Translations under genes and position numbers: made by a program | Notes under the pieces: generated by a model | Database searches by the model: none | What the model was told of the DNA's origin: nothing | Seen by the model: the letters and a program-made list of their open reading frames with translations, nothing else | Assembly: GCF_030272615.1 (NCBI RefSeq) | Contig: NC_081405.1 | Location: 475,606,008-475,670,007 of the forward strand | Direction: 5' to 3' | From: Cryptomeria japonica | Taxonomy: Eukaryota > Streptophyta > Pinopsida > Cupressales > Cupressaceae | Length of the DNA: 64,000 bases | Shown: piece by piece, positions 10,013 to 21,300 of the stretch | Layout: every line of letters starts with the position of its first letter | Position numbering within the stretch: position 1 is the stretch's first letter

Positions 10013-12227
10013 ATGGTGAACATTCCAATGGTAGATCACCTCAAAGAATGTGTACGCAGTTACAGATGACTGGACGACACAGGAGCAGTGGTATGTATCT
10101 CAAAAACCCATATTGTCAATTTGATGAATTTGACTTGCTTGCAGGACATTGCGGGGCCCACGGGGAATGTAGAAACTGACTTCTGCGCTTATGTGAGGGC
10201 ATCCTGCACTTTTGTAGTGTATTCTACACTTGTGTAGGGTACACAGGTGCAGGTCAATGCAACACAGGCACAAGACTTATCACACAGGAGCAATTGTGCA
10301 TTGGGAGCTCAATTTTGGTCAAAAACAACATGCGAATGATCCGAAAAGGGGGGATAAGGATAGGATAGGTCAAAATAGATGAAAAACACCCTGATTTGGA
10401 CATGAAACAAGGAAATGTAGCCCATAGGAGCAAACCCTAAAACTGACAAAATGTGCCCCAATTGTGAGGTAAAGTCGACAGTATCCATTGATCATGCGGG
10501 AGAACCGATCGAACTGCTTCATGTTACGACATAGACTCAGGAGCACAGACAGAGATATATTAGCAGGACTTGGGATATACTATATCACATTCATGCCTAA
10601 GATTAGGGAAAACATAGGACTGCTTACCGCATTGGTAGAGCGATGGCATTTGGAGACCTCCTCATTCCATCTAGCGACTGGAAAGGCGACTGTGACACTA
10701 GAGGATGTATGGCGTATCCTCCACATTCCGATTCATGGGGAGATGATAGAGTATGACCTGGTGATAGGGAGAGATGCATTATGTAGATTATTTGAGTGTG
10801 ACACAGATGATTTGGACATTGTAGAGAGGGAGATTGGCTAGGAGACCATGGCATCAGAGTATGATTGGCGATATGTGGTGATAGCAGTGGTGATAGCATG
10901 CCTACTAGCAGGGGATAGATGATGACATGGATTCCCTATTGGATGGGGAAGAGTGATAGAGTAGATGGCAATAGAGGGGATGGTGTATGCATGGGGACCA
11001 TGCGTGCTTGCGATGCTAAATTTTTAGTTGCATCAGATAGTATATTAGGGGGTTCAGATGTTGAGCTGTGGAGTCACACTGTTACAGGTATGGGCATTTG
11101 AGCACATAGCCATATGTCGACTGATTGTAGAGAGATAGGTATTACCACACTGACCATATGTGTACTGCTATGGGGGAGCACTGAGATGGGGTCCTTTTGG
11201 ATACATATTGTATTGGCGACATGAGCTAGACAGATTGAGAGAGTTCACATGGAGGCCATATCTTGATTGCCTTGGATGGTCAGATGATAGCGATGAGCTA
11301 CTGTATTGCAGATACAAGAGATACCTAATTGGGTGACCAGTGAATCACCAGAGAGTGATTGAGATGTACCTACCAGAGAGAGTTAGATGACAGTTTGGAG
11401 AGAGGCAGGATGTACCGAGAGGGACTGCACACTTTGCTCGATCTCACAGAGAGACGAGTCAGTGGGGGAGGATGATTCAGCCACTCATAGCATATGCTGA
11501 CTTCACACAGCTATAGCAGAGATAGTGGGATTGGAGATCAGATGTGGAGGATGTCAAGATGACAAAGGAGTATGAGAGATGGTTTGCATGACGATGGCCA
11601 ATTCCATTGACAGTTCTTGATATTCCAGTATCGAGGAGACAAGAGGACTTCCCACTCACCGGAGAGGAGGGAGATGATGAGGATGAGGAGGATGAAGGTG
11701 ATGATGAGGATGAGGGGAATGATGAGGATGGAGATGATGATGAGGGGGATGATGATTATGAGCCAGACTCAGCTGATCAAGAGTCATTGCAGGATATACC
11801 CATAGAGCCGGAGACAGCCGGGATAGAGGAGATGGAGATGTGCAGGGCTACCATAGCGAGTTAGCATGATCATATTGCGACATTAGAGAGATAGAATGCT
11901 ATCTTGAGGACAGAGCAGGATCAATTCAGAGCGGAGATAGCCAGACTTACAGCGGCTCGAGATATAGCAATAGCTCAGGCACAGCGAGAAGAACAGAGAG
12001 TCACTGAGTATATTGGGTCGATTAGGGATGCTAGTGCACGGGAGATGGCACAGATATTGGTAGAGACCGGAGAGGAGATACACCATTGGAGGACATTGTA
12101 TGAGAGTTTAGTTCCACCAGAGCAGAGAGAAGCTTCATATCGGGCACGATCGAGGATAGAGAGCAGGGCACGCTCTCAGAGGTCAGTGAGCAGCATGGGG
12201 GTGAGTGGACCTATGAGACCACCATAG
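10013..12227 (+). pseudogene. PMD-type gene carried antisense in a Tat-like element
   Basis: A first short coding block starts at the ATG 10013 (MVNIPMVDHL..., ISKTH, LMNLT). The main frame runs from ATG 10494 to 12227 in one phase with point stops only, about 578 codons. In order it shows GLLTALVERWHLETSSFHL, VTLEDVWRILHIP, then (11079 on) LLQVWAFEHIAICR, a region rich in W/R (RWGPFGYILYWRHELDRLREF), an acidic block of about 45 residues (11660-11800, almost all D/E/G), and a C-terminal coiled coil with EEIHHWRTLYE and an Arg-rich end. The first two blocks and QVWAFEH are hallmarks of the plant mobile domain. The 10013 block is in another phase, so an intron or frameshift separates them. The early stop at about 10839 and TGA pair near 10918 make it non-functional as it stands. 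Confidence 0.7.
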
Positions 12228-12432
12228 TCAGGACCAGGAGGGACGTCATCCGTGAGACATGGTAGGGATGAGGAGGATAAAGGGAGCACCCAATGACAAA
12301 GGCACATGCTCCTTAGGACAGAGATAGATGACATTATGTAGTGTGACATTATATAGTCATCCTGCGGGCCATACTTAGGAGAGACAGTCCAATTTTGTAC
12401 TCCGATATTATTTTGATATATGATATGATATG
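12228..12432 (+). other. 3' flank of the antisense PMD gene
   Basis: It matches 14292-14455 closely (gggatgaggagg, cctgcgggccatacttagg, gtccaattttgtactccga). It ends abruptly where LTR copy Y begins (12433). No primer site is present at this junction, so Y is not the 5' LTR of the same element. Confidence 0.6.
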
Positions 12433-13789
12433 TGTAGCATCGGAATTAGGAATCATCACAAGATAAGTAGATCAATCAAAACACTAGACAATCAAAGCAA
12501 TATCATGAGAACACTCATTGAAATGAACCTAATTCTAAAGCACATTCAATAGAGGTATGAAAACGAAGCATTCAAAAGAAAACATTATGCAAACCAGATG
12601 TAAGATTGAATACTCCTTCCATGCGGCTCCATTGTTGTTCTTTCCTCTTCAATAGGTTTGTGGATCTCACTTACAAGTGCTCACACAATTGAAAGCAAAA
12701 AGGCTCAAGAGTACTAGAAACAAAAGTCCGGTAGTTTGATAGAAATTTGGACCAGGTTTGATTGAAAATCATCCAATTTATAGAGAAATTGGAGAAATGG
12801 ACAAATTAGCATGAAAGAGATTTGAATAGAATTTCAAATCAATAATAGCAAAGTTATGACATGTTGCTATGCAAAGAGGCTTATGACAATTTTATGACAG
12901 ATTTTATGACAAATTGCCATGTCAAGACAAATTCTATGACAAATTTCTATGTCAAGAACTTATTCTATGACAAATTTCTATGTCAAGAGTATGACGCATG
13001 AAGCACCAAAATAGGGAGAACTAGAGACAAGTTAATTAGGTGGAATTTGAATTAGAAAATTAGAAAATAGGTGTAAATTAGGAATTAGGAAAATAATGAA
13101 ATTAGGAAATTAGAAAATGAGGAAAATAGGAACTTAGTGAATTAATTAATAATTTCTCATTTATCAATTAATTCACAAAGAGGGAATGAAAAATTAGGAA
13201 AATTAGATAAATTAATTAATAATTTTTCATTTATTAATTAATTCATAAAGAGAGGAATAATTAATTAGCCAATCAAATGAAACATTTAATTGCGACACGA
13301 AGACCTAGGATAAATAAATAAATTATTCAATCCTAGAGGAAGAAATGACACACAAGGTTAAATGATTAAATCACAAAACCTTGGAAGACGAATTAGGTCT
13401 TGATGAAAGATAATTGACATCGATCATGATTTTGAATTGATAAATGACCAGTGTTGATAAATGATTTGATTGAGATTGGCTGACAAAAATCAATGACAAA
13501 TTGACCAAATTGACATGATTTAAAAAGGACAAGGATCGATGACGAATCGATCGCAATATGACAAGATTGACAAGGACAAAGATCGACCAAAATCATGACT
13601 GAAGGTTGTTGTCGACAAGACCAAATTCGAAGGTGAGATGATAGAAGAATGACTCGATGCTCGCAAATGATCAAAACCAAGTGCGTGACATAGGAGAAAT
13701 GTTAATACGACGCAAAAACCTAAAATGAGGCAATGCGCAAATGTTAAAGTATGACCTCGCAAGCATTTGACCATTTTTGGGTGTCTACA
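12433..13789 (-). mobile_element. Tat-like LTR (copy Y), minus orientation
   Basis: Ends are TGTAGCATC (12433) and GTGTCTACA (13789), followed on the right by a minus-strand polypurine tract. A TATA box (tctctataaattgg) sits at about 12774-12787. It aligns with copy X over its full length, with several indels: only one unit of the 47-bp array, and two ttaattaataatttctcatttatcaattaatt-type inverted repeats (13138-13175 and 13208-13246) against one in X. It appears to be the 3' LTR of a second minus-strand element inserted into, or recombined with, the first. Confidence 0.75.
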
Positions 13790-14455
13790 TTTTGCCCCTC
13801 TTTGAGACAATGCGATTTCAAGCATTGTTTCAAAGAGCAATAACTAAAATGCCCCAGACAATAATAATGACATATGTATGCCCCCTCGAGGAATTGGCCG
13901 AAAACATGCGGAAAAGAGGCCAATTGATCGATAAAAATGATAGGATCGAACGGACTGACAATCGGAGATTGGATGCATGAACAACAAGCAATTTAAGGTG
14001 CACAAGACCGCGACCAACATAAGATGGAGAGGACACACGTCCATCTATGCAATGACAAAGAGCTATAAATGAGACCAAGAGGGTGAAAATTGCTCATTTG
14101 CACTAGCTAAAAAGGAGAATTTGTTGCTCTGGACAAGGACACGTGCAGAGAGATGGCGAACATTCCAAGGGTAGATCACCTCGGAGAATGTGTACGCACA
14201 TTCAAACGATCGGACGACGCAGGAGCAGCAGTATGTATCTCGAAAACCCATGTGTTGAATTTCATGAATTTGACGCGTTTGTGGGATATTGCGGGGATGA
14301 GGAGGATAGAGGAAGCACCCACTGACAGAGGCACGTACTCCTTATGACAGACAGTGGACATTATGTAGTTTGACATTTTGTAGTCTGCCTGCGGGCCATA
14401 CTTAGGACAGACAGTCCAATTTTGTACTCCGACATTATTATGATATGTGATATGA
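13790..14455 (-). mobile_element. 3' internal region of copy Y with the PMD gene body deleted
   Basis: The purine-tract module (13790-13905), TATA box (about 14062) and first coding block (14153) all match copy X. At about 14297 the sequence jumps from the equivalent of 10160 straight to the equivalent of 12259, removing about 2.1 kb. The junction has GGG/GGGG shared by both ends (attgcgggg then gggatgagg). A GT-AG intron does not fit the left side, so a microhomology deletion is more likely than splicing. Confidence 0.65.
14153..14347 (+). pseudogene. Truncated N-terminal block of the antisense PMD gene
   Basis: A 64-codon open frame from ATG 14153 begins MANIPRVDHLGECVRTFKR and contains AVCISKTHVLNFMNLTRL. 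The copy at 10013 has the same block with stops, so this version is the better preserved one. After DIAG the frame passes the deletion junction and ends 20 codons later in what was the gene's 3' flank. Confidence 0.5.
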
Positions 14456-16544
14456 GATGCATCAATATGATGGATGCAATATGCTATGACTTATGTTATT
14501 TTGCTATGTATGGATGACTTATGCATTGGTTTATGAACATGTATGGATGCATTTTTATGTAGTTTTGATGTATTTATGAAATGAAATGGATAAAATGCTT
14601 GATGTAATGCTTGATGCAAATGCAAATGTACTAACCAAATGGATGTAGGATGCAGTATATGTGTTCGAATATCGGAGCACTAGACCAAACTGACTATCCA
14701 ACTAGACGGAAGAAGTGTTAGTAAGAAATGAGATAGAAGACAGTTAGAGATGATGAAAACTTGCTTTCAGTAATGCACTTTGTAGGTGAGAACCTTTATT
14801 TTTATTTAGCAAAATGGATGCGTAGCATCATGGCATTGAAGGCCAGAGCTAAAATGCAACCCTGTTTGCAAAAGACAGACACATCACAGACAAACGACAA
14901 TCACAACAAAAAGGAAAAGGACCATGAACCATCCCGGTCACTCTAAATCACTCAGTGACATCATCGAGCAACATAGGAACATGATCGAAGCCAAAGATAA
15001 ATCAATAAAAAGATAAGACACAAAAATTCAAGCAAATCAAACAAACATCTTGATCTTCATTGTCAAAAGTTGAAAGTGCTGATAGGACGATCATGCTGTC
15101 TAGTTTCAGGACATGTGGTATCCCGTCTAAGACAAGACACAGTCTGGTTTCGAGTATACCACACCCTGTATAAGACCCATGATAATAGAGACAAGGACAA
15201 ATGATAGTGATGCTGATATTCGAGTGATAAGACAATTTTGATCAGTTTGAATGTTTGAGTTGACTAAAAAGGTTCATCTATTAACGCATGATTTCATTAA
15301 AGCACAATGTTGGATTGATTGTCGTTGGATGTATACTCAGTGATCTGTCTATGCACAAAGGGAATACTTTATTGCAAAATGTTTGTTTTTGGGAGTTTTA
15401 TACTTTGTGTATTCTTTTTTCAGGACCTTATTCAATTTTTTTGATCTTTTTTCAGGACATTATTCAATTTTTTTTTTTGGAATTTTTTTCAGGACATTAT
15501 TCAATTTTTTTGGAATTTTTTCAGGACATTATTCAATTTTTATGATCTTTTTTTTCAAATTTTTGCCCCCAGTGTCTAGCAAGGCAAAGAATATGATAGG
15601 TGAATAAATAGGCTTGCTGAAATGTTGGTGGATAGAAGGAAGACAAAGGCCTTTTATTATGGAGACAATAAGGATGCAATTTCCAAGGGCTATTGCGTGA
15701 TGGGACAAGAGACTGGATATGACAATGTATAGCAGTGACATGGCATGAGGGACATGTCAAGAGGTTTTTGAAAAATATGTTTTGCATTTCATGTCCTTAT
15801 GTCAGATCAAGATCAAGGGACAAAAAGAGTGTATGGATAGCGATATGATATGGATAGGATAAGCAAGACCAAGAATGGATAAGGGACATGGACTGAAGGT
15901 CGGGATTGGCTAAGGGATAGTGGTAGAAAGTTGCAATAAGGTAGGGAATATGGATGAAAGGTTGTAATAAGAAAATGGATAAATGACCAAAAGCTATGAT
16001 AGACTAAAAGCTGCGAACAAGATGCATGATGCTCATGATGAGCCTTAGCCTTGTCAAGATCAAAGGTGGAAAGGGAAACTGGACATGAGGGACAAGAGGA
16101 TATAAAGGGTAATGACAGGGGTTCGATAGGATAATGAAGGACAATAGGATATGAAGGAAGAGATCTGCCCCCAAGTGTGGTGTGCAAGAAGTTCATAGAT
16201 TACGCATGACGCCTGTTTGCCAGGTTTTCATCACGGTACTTGCCCAAGGCGCCTGTTTGCTAGGTTTTCACCAGTGGACGAATTATTTTTCTTTATTTTT
16301 TTTCTTTTTCTTTTTTTTTCACTTTTTTTTTTTGAATTTTTTTTTTTTTTGATTTTTTTTTTGTTTGAATTTTTTGACTTTTTCAATAGAAGATGGACAC
16401 ATGATAGGGGATGGAAGAAGGACTCAAGCGTTGTTTTGGTTGGATAGTAGCCTTAAAAAAAATTGGACCATGACCTTTAAAAGTATGCTCAAAGACGTTG
16501 GTAGGATAAAGACATGGAAAATGAGATGATACTAAGGCAAGGAT
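14456..16544. other. Non-coding retroelement interior
   Basis: No convincing gene. Notable items are runs of atg-rich DNA (14460-14650), a T-rich tandem repeat (15415-15556), two copies of cgcctgtttgc(c/t)aggttttca (16208-16230 and 16249-16272), and a poly-T-rich tract (16285-16382). A 127-codon minus frame at 15813-16196 is biased, repeat-derived sequence and was not accepted as a gene. Confidence 0.5.
15415..15556. repeat. T-rich tandem repeat, four units
   Basis: ttcaggac(a/c)ttattcaattttt occurs at about 15418, 15450, 15489 and 15521, separated by variable T runs and ga(t/a)cttttt or ggaattttt linkers. Unit length is 32-39 bp because of the T-run changes. Confidence 0.85.
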
Positions 16545-17009
16545 TTACGCAAAGGATTGGATCAAAGGGATCAAAGGATGGAAAATATGCATTGGATAAT
16601 AGGTAGGGTATTGGAAGAATTGGGCTTGAGTGGATGGAAATGAAGGAAAGATCAACCTTGGCACACACCTTGAGGGGTGATGGATTGATGGAGGAAAGAC
16701 GTATTTTGGATATGGAGATTTTGATGAAGGAATAACTTGGGATTTTGGGACATAAGGGCCCAAAATGGATGAAGAAGGTGATGGAGGAACAAATTTGAGA
16801 GGTTTGGATGGAGGAATAGCAACTTTGGATGCCAAGTTGGATTTTTCTTTTTGTGCTTCAAGAAGCTTCTTAGGGATCCACATGGTTTTTGATTTTTCAT
16901 GCTTTTGTGGTTCCTTGGAGTGCATTGCTTGCATGAGGGATTTAGGAACCCATATATATTTTGAATTTTGTTTTTGAGCAATGGTGGGCCTTTGTGGCCT
17001 TTTGGATAT
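16545..17009 (-). other. In-frame continuation of the disordered-protein ORF beyond a single TAA
   Basis: The frame of 17010-19382 stays open for another 154 codons after one TAA (17010-17012). It contains two related short motifs, KYIWVPKSLMQA and KTMWIPKKLLEAQ, then PPSPSSSILGPYVP. The last resembles PPSPSSLPSILGPYIP near the end of the upstream part, so the C-terminal region seems to be an internal duplication. Either the TAA is a recent mutation in a protein of about 945 residues, or it is read through. Confidence 0.5.
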
Positions 17010-19382
17010 TTATTTTTCTTTATAGATCAATTTGTTCTTTGTTTTGACATGTCGATTATATTGGACATGTTGATCCTTGAATACATGTGGATTTCTAGAC
17101 TTATGACTTTTATGCTTGGCATCCAAATTGCTTGGAGGAGGGAATGAATGTCGGTGTGGACGGGAATGATATGGAGGCATGTGGGATGGATGGAAAGTTC
17201 TCCAAGATGTGTGCCTTTGCTGATGTTGCATAGGAGATGGAGGGATATAGGGACCTAGAATGGATGGAAGCGATGATGGGGAAGGTGGACATTTGGATTT
17301 TGACTTTGAAGGGATACCAACGCCTTGAGTGTGAGCTTTGTAGCCATGACCATTAGTATATTCTTTGATATGGAAGGGTTCTTGCTTGTGAAGGTCTACT
17401 CCTTTGCCTTTATGAATATCTTGACTTGTAGGATACTCTTTTCTTTGGGAAGAAGACGTGAGTTCATTATGAGGTGAATATGATATGAGAGAAATAATTA
17501 GATCTTGAAGTGGATTGGATTGCACCAAAGTGGAAGAACCCATTATGCATGTTGAGGGTTCATGAACATCTTGCACTAACACGTTAGAATCATGAGGGGT
17601 ATCAAGATCATGAGAGAGACTAGGATTGTGTAGTGGACATGGTTCAATGATAGGCTCTTCAAGAGATGGAATGGGAGAAATAATGGGATCATCAAAAGAA
17701 ATGCGATCTTGGAGTGAATATGTTGGATTAGGACCAGGAGATGGAGGAACAAGTGGATCTTGTGAAGGATCTGAAGGAATGATTTGATCTTGACAAGGAG
17801 GAAGATCATTGGAATCTTCTTTAAAGGTTCTTTTCTCTTGACTTTCAATGGGATCGTTAGAAAGGATGGAAGGGATATCTTGATCTTTCTCAGGAAGTGG
17901 AATGTCAATGGGATTTGAAAGGACATTGTGTTCATGAAATGGAAGGGGATCATTTGGGATTGGATGGACTGAGATATCTTGATCTTGCTGAGGGAATGGA
18001 GTGTCAATAGGACTTTGGATAGGATGGACAAGAATAGGGGAATCATCATGAGTGTCTGGGAATATGGGGTCCTGGTCAACAATTGGATGGGATGATAAGG
18101 TTTCAGGATTTTGATCTTGATTTTCTTTAGGACTCATTTCTTCATGCTCTAAATTATCCTCTTGACATGGGGTTGGACTTTGGATATGCATGGGGGATTC
18201 TGACAATGAATCAATGTTTTGGCATGAAGGAAGTGCACTTTGAACAGTTGTGATGGATTCTGACAAGGAATCAATGCTTGAACATGAGGAATAGGGACTT
18301 GGAATGGAGTCCTCTAAAACAGATAATGGCAATAAAGTGCATGGTGGCATTGGGTCTTGTATTTCTGAAACGTGACAAGGATGTGCATCATGAACTGGAT
18401 TATCTTGGCAATCAATTATGGATAGCCCTTGCCTAATTGCATCCTTGGGTGTATTGTTTGATGAGGACAATATGGAAGGTTCTTGTGAAACTTCTAGAGG
18501 TGTAGGGATAGATGCCACTGGAGAGTCAATGTGTTTGCGAGGGGATGAGGCATTGCTAGACATAAGTGTATTATCTTGATCTTCCTCAAAGAACTCACTT
18601 GGTAATTTCCTTAAGAGCATTGCAATAAAGCCACCTTTCTTTCGAGGTTTTGACATGATTGGACCTAGAATTTGAACTTGTTTTTGGTTTGATGTCATGT
18701 TTTGATTTTGAACTTGGTTCAATTGTTCTGACATGTTTGAAACTTGGGTTGGTGTGTGCTGCAACCTTTGTTTTTGAATGTTTGGTGGCGGTTGTTGACA
18801 TTGATATGTTGATTGAACTTGTTGATATTCCACCATTGGTTGAACAATTTGTTGACATTGTATTGTTGGTTGGACATATTGTTGAAATTGGACCATTGGT
18901 TGTGTTGGTTGCATATGTTGAACAATTGGTTGTGTCATTGGTTGTGATGGTTGAAAATATGATTGATAGTAAACACCTTCTTGTTCTTGTTGTGGAGGCA
19001 CATAATGTTGAAATTGATGTGGTCTCTTTTCTTGTAATTGTTTCATCATCTCTATTTGGGAGAGGAGAGCTGGTATGTCTGATCGTTCAAGAAGAGATTT
19101 TACATCAATTGGCTCAATCTTTGGATTTTGACCTGGAAATTTTCGAAGCATTTTGGACATTTGTGATCTATTCTTCACAATGTTTTTCACTCTTTGCTCC
19201 AATATCTCATTTTCTTGAGCTAGTTTCTCCTCTAGTTTTTGTATTTGGACATTTAAATCATCATGATAAGTTTGATTGATATTGCCTTGTTGTTGGGCTG
19301 GATAGAATCGTGATTGCATTGTCGGTTGGTATGTCAAACTTTGTTGCATCATTGGCACTTGGAACCTTGTTTCAATAGACAT
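17010..19382 (-). CDS. 790-residue Pro/Ser/Gln-rich disordered protein, unrecognised
   Basis: The frame opens at ATG 19382 (MSIETRFQVPMMQQS) and runs without interruption to the TAA at 17010, which is remarkable in this decayed neighbourhood. Residues about 40-110 form a heptad-like coiled coil (IQKLEEKLAQENEILEQRV). Residues 110-240 are rich in Q/P with PMVQFQQYVQPT-type repeats. A basic patch (SKPRKKGGFIAMLLRKL) lies near residue 250. The rest is a long acidic P/S/D region with repeated QDP/PIPS phrases, then a basic His/Ser-rich C-terminus. No gag, protease, zinc-knuckle or polymerase motif is visible. It lies among minus-strand LTR fragments in the same orientation, so it may be the product of a pol-less element; a host gene is less likely. 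Function unknown. Confidence 0.55.
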   Translation of the reverse strand: MSIETRFQVPMMQQSLTYQPTMQSRFYPAQQQGNINQTYHDDLNVQIQKLEEKLAQENEILEQRVKNIVKNRSQMSKMLRKFPGQNPKIEPIDVKSLLERSDIPALLSQIEMMKQLQEKRPHQFQHYVPPQQEQEGVYYQSYFQPSQPMTQPIVQHMQPTQPMVQFQQYVQPTIQCQQIVQPMVEYQQVQSTYQCQQPPPNIQKQRLQHTPTQVSNMSEQLNQVQNQNMTSNQKQVQILGPIMSKPRKKGGFIAMLLRKLPSEFFEEDQDNTLMSSNASSPRKHIDSPVASIPTPLEVSQEPSILSSSNNTPKDAIRQGLSIIDCQDNPVHDAHPCHVSEIQDPMPPCTLLPLSVLEDSIPSPYSSCSSIDSLSESITTVQSALPSCQNIDSLSESPMHIQSPTPCQEDNLEHEEMSPKENQDQNPETLSSHPIVDQDPIFPDTHDDSPILVHPIQSPIDTPFPQQDQDISVHPIPNDPLPFHEHNVLSNPIDIPLPEKDQDIPSILSNDPIESQEKRTFKEDSNDLPPCQDQIIPSDPSQDPLVPPSPGPNPTYSLQDRISFDDPIISPIPSLEEPIIEPCPLHNPSLSHDLDTPHDSNVLVQDVHEPSTCIMGSSTLVQSNPLQDLIISLISYSPHNELTSSSQRKEYPTSQDIHKGKGVDLHKQEPFHIKEYTNGHGYKAHTQGVGIPSKSKSKCPPSPSSLPSILGPYIPPSPMQHQQRHTSWRTFHPSHMPPYHSRPHRHSFPPPSNLDAKHKSHKSRNPHVFKDQHVQYNRHVKTKNKLIYKEK

Positions 19383-20344
19383 GTCACTATGCAAATGCAA
19401 TATTTTTGGAATTTTTCAATGACAATATATGATATGTAACTAAATGCAAACTAAATATATGAAAATGCAATCTATGTCAAGAATGCAACCTATGTTTTTG
19501 TTGTTTTGAAGATTTTGACAAACTTTTGAATGCAAATCTAAGAGAGGGACCCTTAGGAAATTGGAATGATATCTAGACCTCAAAGGACAAAAGGACTTAA
19601 TTGACAAAGGACAAAATGACAATGTCTCCCCTATATGCTTGGATACTGAGCGAGGTTTGACAAAATGATATTGATGACAAAAAGGACAAAAGACTTGATG
19701 AGGTCTAGACTTCTTAACAATGACTTAGGGTTTATCAAAGATTTGGATTGCTCAAGTATGACAAGACCTAGGTTTGACACTATATGCGAAAGGACAATTA
19801 ATATGCAAATGATCTTAATATGATATGACAATGACTTAGGCTTAATGAAGAGACTTGAGATATGCAAATGCAAATGTATGACAATGTCAACCTAAGATGA
19901 AACCTAAGGTTTAATTATGAAATGATATTACTCTTATGCAAGAGGACACATGCAAATGGATGACTTCTATTGATATGCAAAAGAAGTATGATTTAGGTGA
20001 AACCTAACCTTGATACTTGATAATGACTTTGAAAAATGCAACCTAGGATGAACCTAAATGTAAGTGACATAAGAGTTGAGACAAGTTTTTGAACAATGTT
20101 GGATAACCATGCTTTAGGAAGATGATCTTTGAATCTTGTTGAATGTTTGTTGGATGAATGTCTCTTGTGTTTGATCTTATGTTATATCAATGTGTTTTTC
20201 TTTTGAAAGGGGATAACATTCAACTTTTGACAATCAAAGAATACAAGATGTTACCACTTAGACTCAAGGCAATCATGCTCATTTCCACATTCCTTAGGGT
20301 AGGCAAAGACATTAGGTACTTGAGAGGTAGACTCATTATGGGAT
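19383..20344. other. Non-coding leader-like region upstream of the 790-codon ORF
   Basis: The sequence is A-rich with recurring atgcaaatg, atgacaatgact and gaaacctaa.gtt phrases, like a decayed short repeat. No TATA box at a plausible distance and no gene are evident. Confidence 0.4.
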
Positions 20345-20900
20345 TCAAGGAGAATACATAGATGCTTGACCCCACGGGCTCCCCTCCACGGCACTCACTT
20401 CTCAAGGCAGCCAAGCATCAGTCCCCATGGAATCTCCCCATGGCGAACTTAGTATCTCTTCCAAGTATCCGAATTTGTCCTTCTCAAGCAACTAGAAGGG
20501 TTTTTGGCCTCTAAAAACAAGGTGTGTAGTAAAGATTTCTGTTAAGCATTACTCCTTGATGTCATGCAAGCATGATTGAGACATTAAGCCCATCAAGATA
20601 CCAAACAAATGTAGTCGCGCAAGCGCGATTTAGACCAAGAGGCCCTACTTAGATGTTGATATGAGAAAGAGTTCAAGGGTCATCACTTCCCAAGTAACTG
20701 CAATTCCCACGTAACACTTCCTTCAAAGCTTTCGCTCATCGGGTATTTTTTTATAGTGAGTTAGAATGCCAAGGAATTCTAGCCGTACTCACTTTGGGTC
20801 GTTCCCTTCTCACGATTATCACTCACTTGCTAAAGCAAAGTGGTCGGGAAGGCAGGCCCTCTAATGGAGACAAACAATCAACAACACAAGCATGGTATTG
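20345..20900 (+). repeat. Dispersed gypsy-family repeat, second copy
   Basis: It shares ordered phrases with 4845-5345 (cactcacttctcaag, tagaagggtttttggcctctaaaaa, ggtgtgtagtaa, tttgggtcgttccct). It is slightly GC-richer than its surroundings. The role is unknown; it could be an untranslated leader segment of the element family. 20901-21300 holds nothing I recognise. Confidence 0.4.
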
Positions 20901-21300
20901 AAGATCTGGATTTCTGATCACCCTATGAAGGATGAGAGCATACTCTCCTACTCCAATGTCATACTTAACAAACACATCAAACAAATGTTCATTCCCACCT
21001 ACTTATAAAAAAATCACTAAGTGCCTAATTAAAAACTCAAACACACAATTTGGTTGTTTCTCCAAGGCAACCTGCAAAACACATGTCAGAAGTTTGATTT
21101 GTTGTCTTTGACCATCGAATCTGCATATCACATGTTAGTAGTTTGATTTGAAGTCTTTGTCATGCATATGCCAAGATCCTGCACAAATAATTAGTACCAA
21201 AATCCAAAGCATAGATGATCTGATTTATCAAAATTATCAAAAAAAACTAAAAATTTCAGTCCACTTTGAGAAGGCATAACTTTCTCATCCTAGCCCCAAA

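Noticed and set aside
10160-12259. Intron explaining the shorter copy at 14297
   Set aside because: The left boundary (gcggggccc) has no GT donor, while a GGG microhomology explains the junction as a deletion.
8209-13789. One complete element with LTRs X and Y
   Set aside because: No primer site lies beside Y on the inner side, and the same polypurine module follows both LTRs on their right, so both are 3' LTRs of separate or recombined elements.
18659-19279. 206-codon plus-strand frame with hydrophobic stretches
   Set aside because: It lies opposite the Gln/Pro-rich part of the 790-codon minus-strand frame; its Leu/Val content is the antisense of CAA/CAT/GAC-rich codons.
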